This document shows, piece by piece, positions 11,087-23,160 of a stretch of DNA of 64,000 bases. Where the stretch lies: positions 15,535,520-15,599,519 of the forward strand of contig NC_080546.1 in the NCBI RefSeq assembly GCF_028640845.1, written 5' to 3'. The position numbers were made by a program, and so were the translations under genes. Below the pieces are notes generated by a model, which worked only from the letters and a program-made list of their open reading frames with translations, was not told where the DNA came from and made no database searches. Source of the DNA: Ahaetulla prasina. Its lineage: Eukaryota; Chordata; Lepidosauria; Squamata; Colubridae. The first letter of the stretch is position 1, and each line of letters begins with the position of its first letter.

Positions 11087-11318
11087 ACAAACACACACTT
11101 ATATCTATGATTCTCGTGCAGTGAAAAAATCCAACATTTGCTCAGACAGAAATTCCTTCCAACAGGAATAGAGTTATTATTGGGTGACTGATAGCTCCTC
11201 AGATGGAAGGTAAACAATCATGGACATCCATGGAGCTTCATAAGTTAAAATGGTTTGGCCAAAAATATGATGCTGTGTAATCACACACACACCTTTCTAC
11301 CCTTTTTGTAATATACAT

Positions 11319-11321
11319 CAT

Positions 11322-11384
<63 letters not shown>

Positions 11385-11905
11385 TTTTTGTCACAACAAT
11401 ATATGTAGGTATCATACAAAAAGATTATATAGTAAATAAACATATACATATATATATATTAAAAAAAAAAAAGACAATAGGACAGGAACGGTAGGCACGT
11501 TTGTGCGCTTATGCACGCCCCTTATGGTCCTCTTAGGAATGGGGTGAGATCAATAGTAGAAAGTTTTTGGATAAAACTTTTGGGATTATGGGAAGAGACC
11601 ACAGAGTCAGGTAAAGTGTTCCAAGCATTGATGATTCTGTTACAGAAGTCGTATTTTCTGCAATCTAGATTAAAGCGGTTGACATTAAGTTTAAATCTAT
11701 TAGTTGCTCTAGTATTATTGCAATTAAAGCTGAAGTAGTCTTTAACAGGAAGGACATTACAATAGATCAGGGGTGTCCAAACGTGGTCCCTTTAAGACTT
11801 GTGGACTTCAACTCCCAGAGTTCCTCAGCCAGCTTTGCTTTGCAAATAAGTTTGGACACCCCTGCAATAGATGATTCATACACTCAGCTCCATCCAGTCG
11901 TCCCG
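11319..11905 (-). mobile_element. CR1-superfamily LINE 3' end with (TTTA)n tail, split by a MITE
   Basis: The minus-strand 3' UTR and C-terminal coding remnant match the better copy at 40478-41300 (ggacaggaacggtaggcacg, gcgcttatgcacgcccctta in plus reading). The tail is a (TTTA)n run at 11321-11386. A 97-bp MITE interrupts it. Confidence 0.65.
11768..11864. mobile_element. hAT-type foldback MITE, 97 bp, perfect TSD
   Basis: caggggtgtccaaacg...gtttggacacccctg is flanked on both sides by caatagat (11760-11767 and 11865-11872), an exact 8-bp duplication. Inserted in the LINE fragment. Confidence 0.85.
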
Positions 11906-11997
11906 ACTCTACCCTGAATTAAGGGATTGTAGGGTCATACAAAGGGAGTTTTTATTGTTAATAATTTTTCGTTAAAAATTGTTTTTAATATATAGAT

Positions 11998-12385
11998 AGT
12001 CCTTGATATACAACCATTAGCTTTGAACTTCTGTTCAAAGCTACAATGGGGAAAAAATGACCTTTGCGTTGATAATTGTTACAACATCCACACAATCCTA
12101 TGATCAAAATTTGGGCGCTTGACAACTGGTATGTATTTCTGACAGTTGCAGCATCCCGGAGTCCTGGGACTATCGTTTCTGACATTCCCACCCAGCTTCT
12201 AACAAGCAGAGCCAATGGGGAAAGTGGACTTGCTTAATAACCACATGATTCACTTAACAGGTGTATGATTCGCTTAACCACCATGGCAAAAAAAGTTGTA
12301 AAATTGGATGCAATTCATTTAAAAATCTCCTTGTTTAACAATGGAATTCTGGTCCCAGTGCTTGTAAATCAAGGACAGTCTGCAA
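11998..12385. repeat. caggtagtc-family MITE, diverged
   Basis: tagatagtccttgatatacaac at the left and tgtaaatcaaggacagtctg at the right are inverted; the body contains gcttaacaggtg and aaagttgtaaaat family sequence. Confidence 0.5.
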
Positions 12386-12569
12386 ATCACTCTGAAATGG
12401 AGTTGTATAAACCGCACTGTATAAATATATAAAGATAAATTATCATTAATGTTACAATTAAGGTAAAAATTAAGGTATTCTGACTCCACCCACCACTCTC
12501 TGCATGCAGAATGTGATCCTAAATGTGGTCTTGGCTAGAAAAAGTTATTCGTGATGTAGAGGCTCATCT

Positions 12570-12929
12570 CTAAGGGATGCCGTGGCTCAGTGGCTAAGAC
12601 GCTGAGCTTGTGGATCAGAAGGTTGGCAGTTCAGCGGTTCGAATCCCTAGTGCTGCATAACGGGGTGAGCTCCCATTACTTGTCCCAGCTTTTGCCAACC
12701 TAGCAGTTCGAAAGCACATAAAAAAATGCAAGTAGAAAAATAGGAACCACCTTTGGTGGGAAGGTAACAGCGTTCCGTGCGCCTCTGGCGTTAAGTCATG
12801 CCGGCCACATGACCATGGAGACGTCTTCGGACAGCGCTGGCTCTTCGACTTTGAAACGGAGATGAGCACCGCCCTCTAGAGTCGGGAACGACTAGCACAT
12901 ATGTGCGAGGGGAACCTTTACCTTTACCT
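12570..12929 (+). repeat. Sauria-type SINE (tRNA head, RTE/BovB-like tail), full length
   Basis: Box A-like tggctcagtggctaag and box B-like ggttcgaatccc, then the conserved ccggccacatgacc and agtcgggaacgactagcac blocks and a ccttta-rich tail. Flanked by a 12-bp duplication, agaggctcatct (12558-12569) and agaggttcatct (12930-12941), with one mismatch. Confidence 0.8.
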
Positions 12930-12941
12930 AGAGGTTCATCT

Positions 12942-13929
12942 GAACAGGTTATTGGTGATATTCACCCCCTCTTGATTTAAAAAAAAAAACAACCTGTTGG
13001 CTTGCATGACTCCTGAATGTTTGATTCAGAAGGAAAAATTACTATTTGAGGAATATTAAAAACAGCCTGCAATCATCTAATACGTAGGCCATTGGAGTCT
13101 TTTTCATAAATAATGAAACAGTATCTCATTTGATTTATTCATTATTAATTTGCTTCAGAGAAACAAACAAACAAAAAGGACAATTGTATTGATTTTCTGG
13201 CACTTCATTTTTGGGAATAATGTCAAGTGTAGGGGAAATCAAGAGATTCAGGCCGTTCAAATGACTGTCAAGATTTACTGCAAACTTAAGCCCTCTACAA
13301 GAATCTGACCGAGTAGCAGCGGTCAAGGGAAATGAGTGGGAGATGAAAAAGGCATTCAAGCTGGGGCTGGACTTAGATCTCTGGTGGGCACGCAAAGACT
13401 TGTGATTTATGACACCCTTGACCCCTCCCTCGGGCTGAGCCTGGCCATCTCCTACAAACAATACAGTATGCCCTGCAACATATTAATTAGAAACAAGACA
13501 GCTAAAAACTATATGGCTGAATACATTGCACTGGGAAAGCATCAGGTGATATTTCTTAACTAGGGGCCATATGGTTTTATAATAATCCAATACACTCATC
13601 TCATTGTTCTTGAAACTGCTTTGGGGAAATCTTTGGGCTGATTGGACTGGAAGAATCTTCACCAGCATCGCAGTTGATTTATTGTTCACATAAAAATATC
13701 ATAGCCACATTATGGACCTTCCGTTTCTTGGTCTTTCTCTTCTGTCATCGCTCCAAGAACACACACAGTTGCCAGAGTAAGTAGGAGAGTAATACATCAT
13801 ACTTAAAAATTGGGGTCTAAAAACCTCCTCCAGCCCACATACCCTTAAAAAAATGATATGATACACTCAGTTATTTCAATGGGGATTATCCCAGAAACAT
13901 GCTTGATGTAGCAGTTTAGACTTTTTGGT
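12942..13929. other. Unannotated intronic sequence
   Basis: No recognised repeat; low-repeat stretch. Confidence 0.35.
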
Positions 13930-13937
13930 GACCTATC

Positions 13938-14336
13938 CAGAAGTGGTATTCAGCAGGTTCAGACCGGTTCGGGTAAATTGGTAGCAGAAATCATGGAGAA
14001 ATCATGGGTGGGCCTGCCCACCCGCCCCGGCTCTATGCTGTCCTATTTAGGCACGTTTTTGAGGCCGGGCACGTGCGCGGAAGGCGAGCGCACCAGCAAT
14101 ACGCATACATGAAGGACGGGCACCAGGGGTAGGTTCCAAATCCCATCGCTACCGGTTTGCTCATGCGCACTTGCGGTGCTTCTGCATATGCACAGAAGCA
14201 TCCGGGTGGGTGGGCAGAGCCTCCCGCTGCTACTGGTTCACCCGATCTGGTGCAAACCGGTAGCAACCCACCACTGCTGGGCACATGCATGGAGGTGGCG
14301 TGTGCTAGCGAAGCAAGCGAGTGAATCCCACCTCTG
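13938..14336. mobile_element. hAT-like element (accggt family) hosting a second copy
   Basis: Ends cagaagtggtattcagcagg and gtgaatcccacctctg; exact 8-bp TSD gacctatc at 13930-13937 and 14337-14344. Confidence 0.85.
14124..14276. mobile_element. Nested hAT-like element, 153 bp
   Basis: caggggtaggttcc...gtagcaacccaccactg lies inside the element at 13938-14336. Flanks acgggcac (14116-14123) and ctgggcac (14277-14284) agree at 6 of 8. Confidence 0.7.
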
Positions 14337-14584
14337 GACCTATCTCAAACATCTGACTGAACATCCAGGTATAGGAAGACATAAATGACCCCACAAAAAG
14401 GATCACGTCAAAAATGGACAATCCTAAATAGGATTCGCGTCACACATCCCCCAGTATCTGCCAAGGATCTCTGTATAAATGGAGCATAGTATCCTCCCCT
14501 CAGTGGGACTGCAGGGTCCCACATCAAACTGTAGGCCATATAACGTGACTGGCTATAAGCTGATAGCATATATCAGTCCGGTAG

Positions 14585-15015
14585 CCCCAATGGTGCTTTT
14601 TGAGGAAGCAACTGGACTTTCTTGCCTTCAGGTGTTACTGCATTAATCTATGCTCATTTGGTGCCTATTGCTGGTAGGGAGATGTTTTTATAGCAATAGC
14701 AATAGTGCTTAGACTTATATACCACTTCACAAGTGCTTTACAGCCCTATTCAGCCTATTGCCCCCAACAATCTGGGTCCTCATTTTACCCACCTTGAAAG
14801 GATGGAAGGCTGAATCAACCTTGAGCCTGGTGAGATTTGAACTGCGAAATTGCAGGTAGCAGAAGTAGCCTGCAGTACTGCACTCTAACCACTGCGCCAC
14901 CACGGCTCATAATTTTTTATCTTTTTGTTTTTATCTTTTTGTTTCCTTTGTTTGGCTTCTTGATAGTCTGTTTTGCATAATAGGTAGATATTGTTTATGT
15001 CTATGTGTCTATTGT
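14585..15015 (-). mobile_element. Penelope-like remnant split by a SINE
   Basis: 14585-14689 and 14909-15015 match the 62930-63060 copy around the gap (attaatctatgctcatttgg; ggtagatattg...tctatgtgtct). The insert is SINE family B. Confidence 0.4.
14690..14908 (-). repeat. SINE family B, minus strand
   Basis: Begins with the tail complement agcaatagcaatagtgcttag and ends with the head complement ctctaaccactgcgccacc. Confidence 0.65.
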
Positions 15016-15473
15016 AGCAAGATTAATGCTGAGTAAGTACCAGGATGTTTACTGGGCTAGTAGGTATCACCTCCTTCCAATGTGATTTAAGATCTGTTAA
15101 AATATTTGAAAGAAAACACACTCTAGAAGAATAACACCATCATAGGCAGAGAGAACCGTAGGAGGAAAACATTAACTTGACAGCTATTTGAATGATGTGC
15201 AGGCTGGAATGTATGGCTGCAATTGTATACACGTAAATAAAAGAAACGTGACAGAAAATTTCAAGTACGAAATGACAGTTGACGGATTGTTTTGGCATTG
15301 TTGAATTATTTTGGTTAACACGCAGTCTGGATCCTTTTGAAAACTTTGCGCATCTGAAAGCAGAAAGCAGGAAAGAATTGCAAGCAACTGTTAAAGATGA
15401 TAATATAACATGTTGGGAAAGACGAGAGGTAGCTTAAGTCCAGGTGTACACTTTTACAGGAATACCTTGAAAA
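15016..15473. other. Unannotated intronic sequence
   Basis: No feature recognised. Confidence 0.3.
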
Positions 15474-15627
15474 GCCGACTAGGTGACTCAGTGGCTAAGA
15501 TACTGAGCTTGTCGATCAGAAAGGTCGGCAGTTCGGCAGTTTGAATCCCTAGTACAGGTCTCTTGCCTGAGCAGGGGGTTGGACTAGATGACCTCCAAGG
15601 TCCCTTCCAACTCTGTTACTGTTACAA
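15474..15627 (+). repeat. Hybrid SINE: tRNA-like head with CR1-like tail
   Basis: The head gtgactcagtggctaagatactgagc...tttgaatccctagt matches the Sauria-type SINE head. It is followed directly by cagggggttggactagatgacctccaaggtcccttccaactctg, the 3' end of CR1 as at 46911-46955. Confidence 0.7.
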
Positions 15628-16302
15628 ATATCAGCTTTGTGAAATATCAGGTTCACGTTCCCTTTCCTATCACTAATGTCAAAGATAAAGGGATTCAAAG
15701 CTGTAATGAGGCAAGAAAGAGGATGGAGCTTCAAGGAAAGGAGATATTTTATAGGGGGAAAAAAATGAGGATTTTGCTTGGGATTCTGCGATTGAAAAAG
15801 GGTGATTTTTTTTTTAAGACAACACAAACGAGTTCAAAGATAAACTGTAAAGAAATTGTCTAAAGGTCTCCTGCTTGCTAGTAGTTATTGTGCAATACAA
15901 AGTTTGTTTATGTGTACGTTTAGGGGCATCCTCAGAATTTTAAAATGATTGAATAGTTAAGAGTTTGTGGTTTGATCAAATGCAGGTCAGAGGTAAAGTA
16001 AGAGCTTTGAGGTAACAGGAGGAAAAATTGCAGGAAACTGCCACAGGCTTTATATTTAATTCATTTAGTATTGTAGAATCATAAAAAAAGGAAGGCATGT
16101 TAAATGTCAAGATTGCTATAGCAACCATCTATAAGGCTGTCTCATGGATTTACTGTCCACATCTTACCCTACACATCGGCATTCCAGATCTTCAAAAACA
16201 ATATATAATATATAAGCCGTTAAATCACTGGAATATTTTTTCAAGCACCCTTTAGGTTTCTGTGAAAAATACTATTTTTTTTAAATAGATTCTGCAGAGA
16301 GT
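15628..16302. other. Unannotated intronic sequence
   Basis: No feature recognised. Confidence 0.3.
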
Positions 16303-16310
16303 CTCTAGAA

Positions 16311-16967
16311 CAAGGGGTGTCAAACTTGATTTCATTGAGGGCTGCATCAGGGTTGAGTTTGACCTCAGGGGGAGCTGGGGCTGGGGGTGGCCAGGGTGGG
16401 CATAGCCAGCTCAGCGTCACTCGTCGAGGCTCCATTTTTAGCCGTGACAGCAGAGGTGGGTTTCAGCAGGTTCTGACCAGTTCTGGAGAACTGGTAGCAG
16501 AAATTTTGAGTAGTTCGGAGAACCGGTAGTAAAAATTCTGACTGTTCCCACCCCCATCTATTCTCTGCCTCCCGAGTCCCAGCTGATCGGGAGGGAATGG
16601 AGATTTTATAGTATCCTTCCCCTGTCACGCTCACCAAGCCACACCCACCAAGCCAAGCCATGCCACGGCCACCAAGCCACGCCCACAGAACCAGTAGTAA
16701 AAAATTTTGAAACTCACCAGTGCGCGACAGCCTCCTGCAGCCCTCTGCCAGCAAAATGGAGGTTGTGGGGTGCGCGTGGTCTCCCCGAACTCCATTTTTT
16801 CTGGCAGAGGGCTGCAGGAGGCCATTGCGGCCAAAAACGAAGCTTGGAAGGGCCACACAGAGGCACTGCAGGCTGGTCCTTTGCTGTTTCCAGGGCGGCC
16901 CCGCAGGCCAGATCTAAGCACCCCATGGGCTGGATCCAGCCCGCATGCCTTGAGTTTGACACCTATG
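16311..16967. mobile_element. gtcaaac-family hAT-like element with nested hAT-like insertion
   Basis: Outer ends caaggggtgtcaaacttgat and cttgagtttgacacctatg. Flanks ctctagaa and ctctagtc match at 6 of 8. The GC-rich interior yields overlapping spurious frames on both strands. Confidence 0.65.
16451..16722. mobile_element. hAT-like element (accggt family) nested in 16311-16967
   Basis: cagaggtgggtttcagcagg...gaaactcaccagtg; flanks cgtgacag (16443-16450) and cgcgacag (16723-16730), 7 of 8. Confidence 0.75.
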
Positions 16968-16975
16968 CTCTAGTC

Positions 16976-17330
16976 TAGAACAACAAATCAGTTACTCAAG
17001 AATTATAACTTTATTTCTTTTGGGTATATGCCAGTGTATAAGTGGCAACACTGACAAATCTTTTGTCAAACAGGGGTATGAAGTAGAGATCTTATATACT
17101 TTCTCTTTGAGGTTTCTCTTACCTCCAAACAATTTTCATTGCTGACAGACTAATTTCTGATCATATGAATTCTAGTTTTTTATTTTTTTCATAAAAGGAA
17201 CATCATTATATTTGACATTATGTATACTAAAGCAGACTTTCCCAATCAGACATTTTCCAAGTGTGTTAGGACAAGATATGAATGTTTATCATATAAACAA
17301 AATGAATCTTTGTATACAAAACAATAGTAT
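16976..17330. other. Unannotated AT-rich intron
   Basis: No feature recognised. Confidence 0.3.
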
Positions 17331-17331
17331 A

Positions 17332-18075
17332 TTGATTGGATTGGATTGGATTTGATTTCTAGAATAGAATAGATTAGAATAGAATAGAATAGAATAGAAT
17401 AGAATAGAATAGAATAGAATTTTTATTGGCCAATTGTGATTGGACACACAACGAATTTGTCTTGGTGCATATGCTCTCAGTGTACATAAAAGAAAAGAAA
17501 AGATACCTTCATCAAGAATCATAAGGTACAACACTTAATGATAGTCATATGGTACAAATAAGCAATCAGGAAACAATATCAATATAAATCGTAAGGATAC
17601 AAGCAATAAAGTTACAATCATACAGTCATAAGTGGAAGGAGATGGGTGATGGGAACGATGAGAAGATTAATAGTAGTGCAAACTTAGTACATAGTTTGAC
17701 AGTGTTGAGGGAATTATTTGTTTAGCAGAGTGATGGCATCCAGGAAAAAAACTGTTCTTGTGTCTAGTTGTTCTGATGTGCAGTGCTCTATAGCATCGTT
17801 TTGAGAGTAGGAGTTGAAACAGTTTATGTCCAGGATGTGAGGGGTCTGTAGATATTTTCACAGACCCCTTTTTGATTTGTGCAGTATACAGGTCCTCAAT
17901 GGAAGGCAGGTTGGTAGCCATTGTTTTTTCTGCAGTTCTAATGATCCTCTGAAGTCTATGTCTGTCTTGTTGGGTTGCAGAACCAAACCGGACAGTTATA
18001 GAGGTGCAGATGAGAGACTCAATAATTCCTTGATTTCTATAGCTGCTCATCTTGACTCCGGACAGCACAAAACTT
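17332..18075 (-). mobile_element. CR1/L3-type LINE 3' end with (AATAG)n tail
   Basis: Minus-strand frame carries LINE C-terminal motifs: RHRLQRIIRTAEK, LPSIEDLYTAQIKKG, DPSHPGHKLFQLL and TTRHKNSFFPG. The 3' UTR ends in ccaataaaaattctattcta-type sequence, read here as the (AATAG)n tract at ~17360-17420. An L2-clade origin is possible. Truncated at its 5' side and without an intact reading frame. Confidence 0.7.
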
Positions 18076-18873
18076 AAAACATTTAAAACAATTAAGGCTA
18101 TTAAAACAGTACAAAATACATATATATGACACCAAATAAAACTGTTGCTATGAATACAGCCAGAAAATGGGGCCCCTAACACATTTAGGGCATTATATAC
18201 AAATACGATTCTGTGATGTGCTTTAGGAATTTTAATGAAGAGCAATGTATAAATATCTAATCAAGCAAGCGGTTTAGATCATTTGCCTAAACCAGAATCA
18301 TATCTGAATTACTGCTTACATTTGAATTTTCACTATGCTGGACAGATTGATATTATTTTTCCTCTAGTAAAGTGTTTATTCATTTATTCTGGAATACCAT
18401 GCTGCAATTGCGTTCACATTCACTGTTCAAAGTAGTCATGTCTGAGGAATTAACTACTGAGTTTTTGTATACTTTAGAGCTGGAGAACCTGGACTGATAT
18501 ATTACCTTCAACAGCAAGATAATATATTTTGCTAGCAACTGAACTCACTTTTGAGACACCAAATAAAAACAGTTTTCTTCCCTGAAAATTTGGGGGTGTG
18601 TGTGTGGAATGAAAGACGCAACCTCACCATTGCTGACAATCATTGATGTTATATGTGATTGCATCTGTATTGTTTCTCCATGTTTACGTATTTTAAAATA
18701 TGATCCTTGTCATCAGTTGGAGCCAAAGTTTTTCCTTCTGTTCCTAGAAATACTGTTTTATAAAATATTTTATATTTTGCGCCAAAGGTACTGCTAAAAA
18801 AATCAAGCGAAATGCTTGCAAAACCACTCTTGCTGCTATCTGTAATATTAATGCACACTTTTCAATTCCATGG
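18076..18873. other. Unannotated intronic sequence
   Basis: Possibly further degenerate LINE sequence up to ~18250; nothing certain. Confidence 0.3.
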
Positions 18874-18881
18874 GCACATGC

Positions 18882-19054
18882 CAGTAGTGGCTTTAACTTA
18901 CCTTCACTTCTGGTTCAGAACTGTGAGTGCGTGCGCGCGCACTTCTGCGCATGCGCAGTGTCCGTGGTGACATCTGGGTGGGTGGACAGCGCCTCCCACT
19001 GCCGCCTCTATTGGTTCACCCAAACTGGGGTGAACCGGTAGAAACCCACCACTG
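18882..19054. mobile_element. hAT-like element, 173 bp
   Basis: cagtagtggctttaac...gtagaaacccaccactg; flanks gcacatgc (18874-18881) and gcacaagc (19055-19062), 7 of 8. Confidence 0.75.
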
Positions 19055-19062
19055 GCACAAGC

Positions 19063-20836
19063 AGATAGGGAACAGACCTATTGGTTATAATATACTCTAC
19101 TTAAAGTTTTTGGTTCCAAATATAAGTATCTTAACAGCTCCTTTTTCATAGTCAAAAAATCTGTAATATACCAATATGTAAAGAACATAAGGAAAAAATG
19201 ATGCAACCATTAATCAGGTAGTTTTAATTTATGGCTCAAATACATCTTGCTTTTCTCTTTTTTACTTTTGCCATCTGCTGAGTATGTAACCTTTGGGAAA
19301 AAAAAATTGACCAAGTTCAATATGGGATCGCTATATATACAGATATAAAATAAGTTGTTAATGAGGAACTGTTGGGAAATGCTTTCTATAATTCTTTGGT
19401 TTTTTTAATGTTGTTTTGGAAAGGAAGTTTGACTAAAACCTGAACTAAGTCCAGCTCCATAATTCTTTATTTTCAAAGCGTTTTTTCTTGATAAAAATGT
19501 GCTTTTACTTACAGATGGGAAACTAGATCTGGTTATTTGATACTCAAAGTGATCGCATTTCCCCCCAGTCAGATGGATATATTTAGTTGTTCTCTTTGAA
19601 CACAGATTACTCACAGGAAATGATCACTTTACATTTTTTTTCCAGAAAAAAACCCAAACAGAATTAGGCTAAATGAAAGAGGATCTGCAGTTTCCAGCTA
19701 AGTAAAAAACATTTTACTAAACATTAAATTCACTATGCACCATTTTTCATTGTTTGTTCCATTTTCTTTCTGTTTAGACAAATCCAGAATCTGGTTTTTT
19801 TCACACTTAGGAATGGTGTAGTTCTATATCCATATGTCACTTGGAGAATTACAAGTCCGATCTTTTATTCTTGGCTAATGTAGAAGAATATAAGTTGTTT
19901 CAGCAGATCAGACATTTCTGGATGAATCAGAATATTTAAAACTGTTTCAGTTCTACATTCACTCGAAGTTCAGAAATGGGACAAGGATGAGCAGCTGTGA
20001 CACGCTGATGCCTTTTAAGTCTTTCATCACACTTTTTTGACCCAACTGAACACACACTATCTTTTGGAGTGAACAGCAGAGCAGCAGAATGAACAACATC
20101 TGAGGTGTTCAATTCCTGTTTTGGTAGGTTCTTCCAGTTTGGAAGTTGATTACTGGAATTCTTCTGTCTGGGTTCACACATTTAATTAAGCCATAATCTG
20201 GATTGTTTTAGTTTAGTGCAATCTGTGAAGCTAGGTACTCTGTCAACTGTGATTTGTAGTTTGGCATGTTATGTGAAACCAGCTAATTGTTAGGTCATTC
20301 TGCAATTATCGGGTAACCAAACCATGATTCAACACAATATAGGAACTCAGGCATCTCTCTCTCTCTTTTAATATATCTACATGAAACTGCCTGGTCAGAA
20401 ATCTGAGGTAGATTATCTTCTAAATTAGGTCTTTTTGATCTAAATCAAAGGCTTTGATATTCATTCAAATAAGAAGCACCTGTATTTGGAAAATATGTAA
20501 AGAAATCAATAGGAATTTTTGTATGGATTGGAGAAATATGAACTTCACATGTGAATTTAATAATGAAAAAATAATAAACTGAAAGAAAATAAGATTGGCA
20601 ATTCTTCCACATACAGATCAATCCATTTTATTGCATAAGCGGTATATAGTTGTAAATCCATTTATGGATGAACATAATCTCATATGGATGAGAGCCTTCT
20701 TCAATGTATCACTTTCCACATGTGTTTGGACTGCACATCCCAGAATTCCAAGGAGTTTGGTTGGGGAATTCTGGGATGTGCAGTCTTAACTGATTCAGAC
20801 AGTGTCAAATTCCAGAAAGTTTAGTGAATGCCACTT
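19063..20836. other. Low-repeat intronic stretch
   Basis: Long stretch with no recognised transposon except a small palindrome at ~20727-20785 (actgcacatcccagaattc...gaattctgggatgtgcagt). No exon-like open frame with splice sites seen. Confidence 0.4.
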
Positions 20837-21362
20837 TAAAATGCCACTGGCTGCCTGTGGCCTTTCGAGTGCGCTTTAAGGTGTTGGTTACGACCTTTAA
20901 AGCACTCCATGGCTTAGGGCCTGGGTACTTACGGGACCGCCTGCTGTTACCACATGCCTCCCACCGACCCGTACGCTCTCACAGAGAGGGACTTCTCAGG
21001 GTGCCGTCCGCCAAGCAATGTCGGCTGGCGGCCCCCAGGGGAAGGTCCTTCTCTGTGGGGGCTCCCACACTCTGGAACGAACTTCCCCCGGGTTTACGCC
21101 AAATACCTGACCTTCGGACATTCCGTCGCGAACTGAAGACGCATCTTTTTATTTGCGCGGGGCTGTCTTGAATTTTATCTTTTATCAATTTTTAAATGGG
21201 GTTTTTAGTATGGAAATTTTTAATGTTAGGCTAATTTAAATAAGTTTTTTAAATGGTATTTTAATCTGTATATTGTATTGTTTTATCTTGCCTGTACACC
21301 GCCCTGAGTCCTTCGGGAGAAGGGCGGTATAAAAATCAAATAAATAAATAAATAAAATAAAA
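20837..21362 (+). mobile_element. L2-type LINE 3' end
   Basis: The frame to 21171 encodes the L2 C-terminus: HWLPVAFRVRFKVL, GPGYLRDRLLLPHA, AFSVGAPTLWNELPPG-type (here RSFSVGAP) and LRTFRRELKTHLF, then a stop. The 3' UTR ends caccgccctgagtccttcgg...agggcggtataaaaat and an (AAAT)n tail. 5' truncated. Confidence 0.85.
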
Positions 21363-22739
21363 ATTCCTCTTCCCAGAAACACCTGGATAGTGTTATATTT
21401 TTTCTCCTTAATTTCATCTTCTTTTGCTCCCGCTGTGGACTGATTCCTCTGGTATCTTTGTAACTGCCTACTGTTTCTTCTCAGTCTACCTGTCCAACTT
21501 ACGTCTATAACAATACTACTTCTTCTTCATTAATAGCAATGTCAAACTTTTTTCACTATTATGATAAACTTAAGAAATTGATCTCTTCTGAGACTCCAAA
21601 AGGCCAGGGGCAGCAGATGTGATTCCCTGGATTTTTGCTTAGGAAATTTTGCTTAAGATCCTATTAGTTTGTATGATTTAAGTTTGTATGATTTAAGTTA
21701 CTTGTGTGAATCCATCAATTATTGTTTATTCAATAAATACTGATTTAGCAATGCATGGTGCACAACCTTTACCTTAGTATGACGGATAAATTCAGTCAAT
21801 AGCATGTTTTCAAATATGTAGTTGTTATAGAGAGAGGTATAACAGTGCAATATTTAATGCAGAGTAGGTAATCTGGAAACCTGTAGATGTTTTCATCAAT
21901 TCTTCTCATAATCCCTGACTATTGGGCGATTATCAGAAGATTATGAGATTTGTTGTCCAATGCATATGAAGGGATTCAGATTTCTCTATAATTCTGCTGA
22001 ATGCCACATTTAATATTTAATAATAGAACTAGAAATGCTGTAAGGCATTACAACAGAATTGTAGTGCCTTACAAAATACCCATTGGGATATGTATCAAAA
22101 AAAAATATTACACAAAAAGACAGACATAAATAGTAAGACATTACTGTTCTATTATTGATATCAGTTGATTAAAATTGCTATGGTAAGAGAGAATTGCACT
22201 TATGTATATAAAACAGCATATGAAGAAAAAAAAAAGACAACCAAACAAAACCAGAGTAATCTAGTGAGTTCTAGGACCATATAGGCAAGATAGCCAATAA
22301 GATTTAGCCATATGCCTTCAGGTGTTACCGCATTAAAAAAATGAAGAGTATGTTCGTTCATTCATTCATTCATTTATTCATTCATTCATTCATACTGCCC
22401 ATCTTGCAGTAGCGACTCCCGATGACTAACATAGAATAAAACCAAAAATACAAAATAAACACCACTATAAATAGCACATACTGGGAACAAAGGACTTAGG
22501 GAGGTTGAATAAGCTATAATTTTTGGATCACTCATACTGTACATATACCTATTTAAAGGATGGATGACTAAAAAAAACCCAGCAGTGCTTGCTGTCATTG
22601 CTATTTTAATAAACTTAAGAAACTGCCCTTTCCTGAGACGCAAAAGAGCTATAGGCAGTGACATGATGGCATTTCATTCTACTGCAGACCAGGGAAAGAA
22701 TGTGGGATAAAACTGTAAGGAAATCACTTCTTAAAATTC
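21363..22739. other. Intron with an unidentified repeat pair and (CATT)n
   Basis: ~21525-21690 and ~22590-22700 share diverged blocks (ataaacttaagaaa, tgagac...aaaagg/agc), suggesting an unnamed repeat. (ATTC)n/(CATT)n lies at 22354-22393. Confidence 0.4.
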
Positions 22740-23085
22740 AGTGAAATAGCAATAGACTTATATACCACTTCATAGTGGTTTACAGAACTCTCTAAGCCAG
22801 GGGTATCAAAGCCAGGGGTATCAGGCCATGCCCACCCCAGCTCCGTGAAGGGGGAAAACATCACAAAACATCACATCAGAGCAACTGTGATGTGGTGAGT
22901 TTGACACCTGTGCGCTAAGTGGTTTACAGAGTAAGCATATTGTCACCAGCTATCTGAGTCCTCATTTTACTGACCTCAGAAGGATGGAAGGCTGAGTCAG
23001 CCTTGAGCTGGTGAGGATCAAACTCCTGGCAGTTGGCAGAGTTAGTCTGCAATACTTCAGTCTAACCACTGCGGCAGTACAGAGC
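22740..23085 (-). repeat. SINE family B split by a gtcaaac-type fragment
   Basis: The SINE flanks the insert ~22798-22915, which begins caggggtatcaaag and ends gtttgacacctgtg. Target words ctctaagc and cgctaagt partly match. SINE sequence (taagtggtttacagagt) is duplicated around the join. Confidence 0.5.
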
Positions 23086-23160
23086 GGATACATCATTTGT
23101 TCTCCAAAAAGATTTTAGAAAACGGACAAACTTTTCATGGGGGATGTTAGCAAAGGCACT

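Noticed and set aside
10081..11124. 347-codon plus-strand frame and several minus-strand Arg/Glu/Gly frames
   Set aside because: They lie in the polypyrimidine tract; composition alone keeps both strands open.
16365..16978. Overlapping 60-163-codon frames on both strands
   Set aside because: GC-rich nested hAT-like elements; mirrored frames come from inverted repeats.
22394..22664. 92-codon minus-strand hydrophobic frame
   Set aside because: No homology recognised, no splice context; likely chance in AT-rich DNA.
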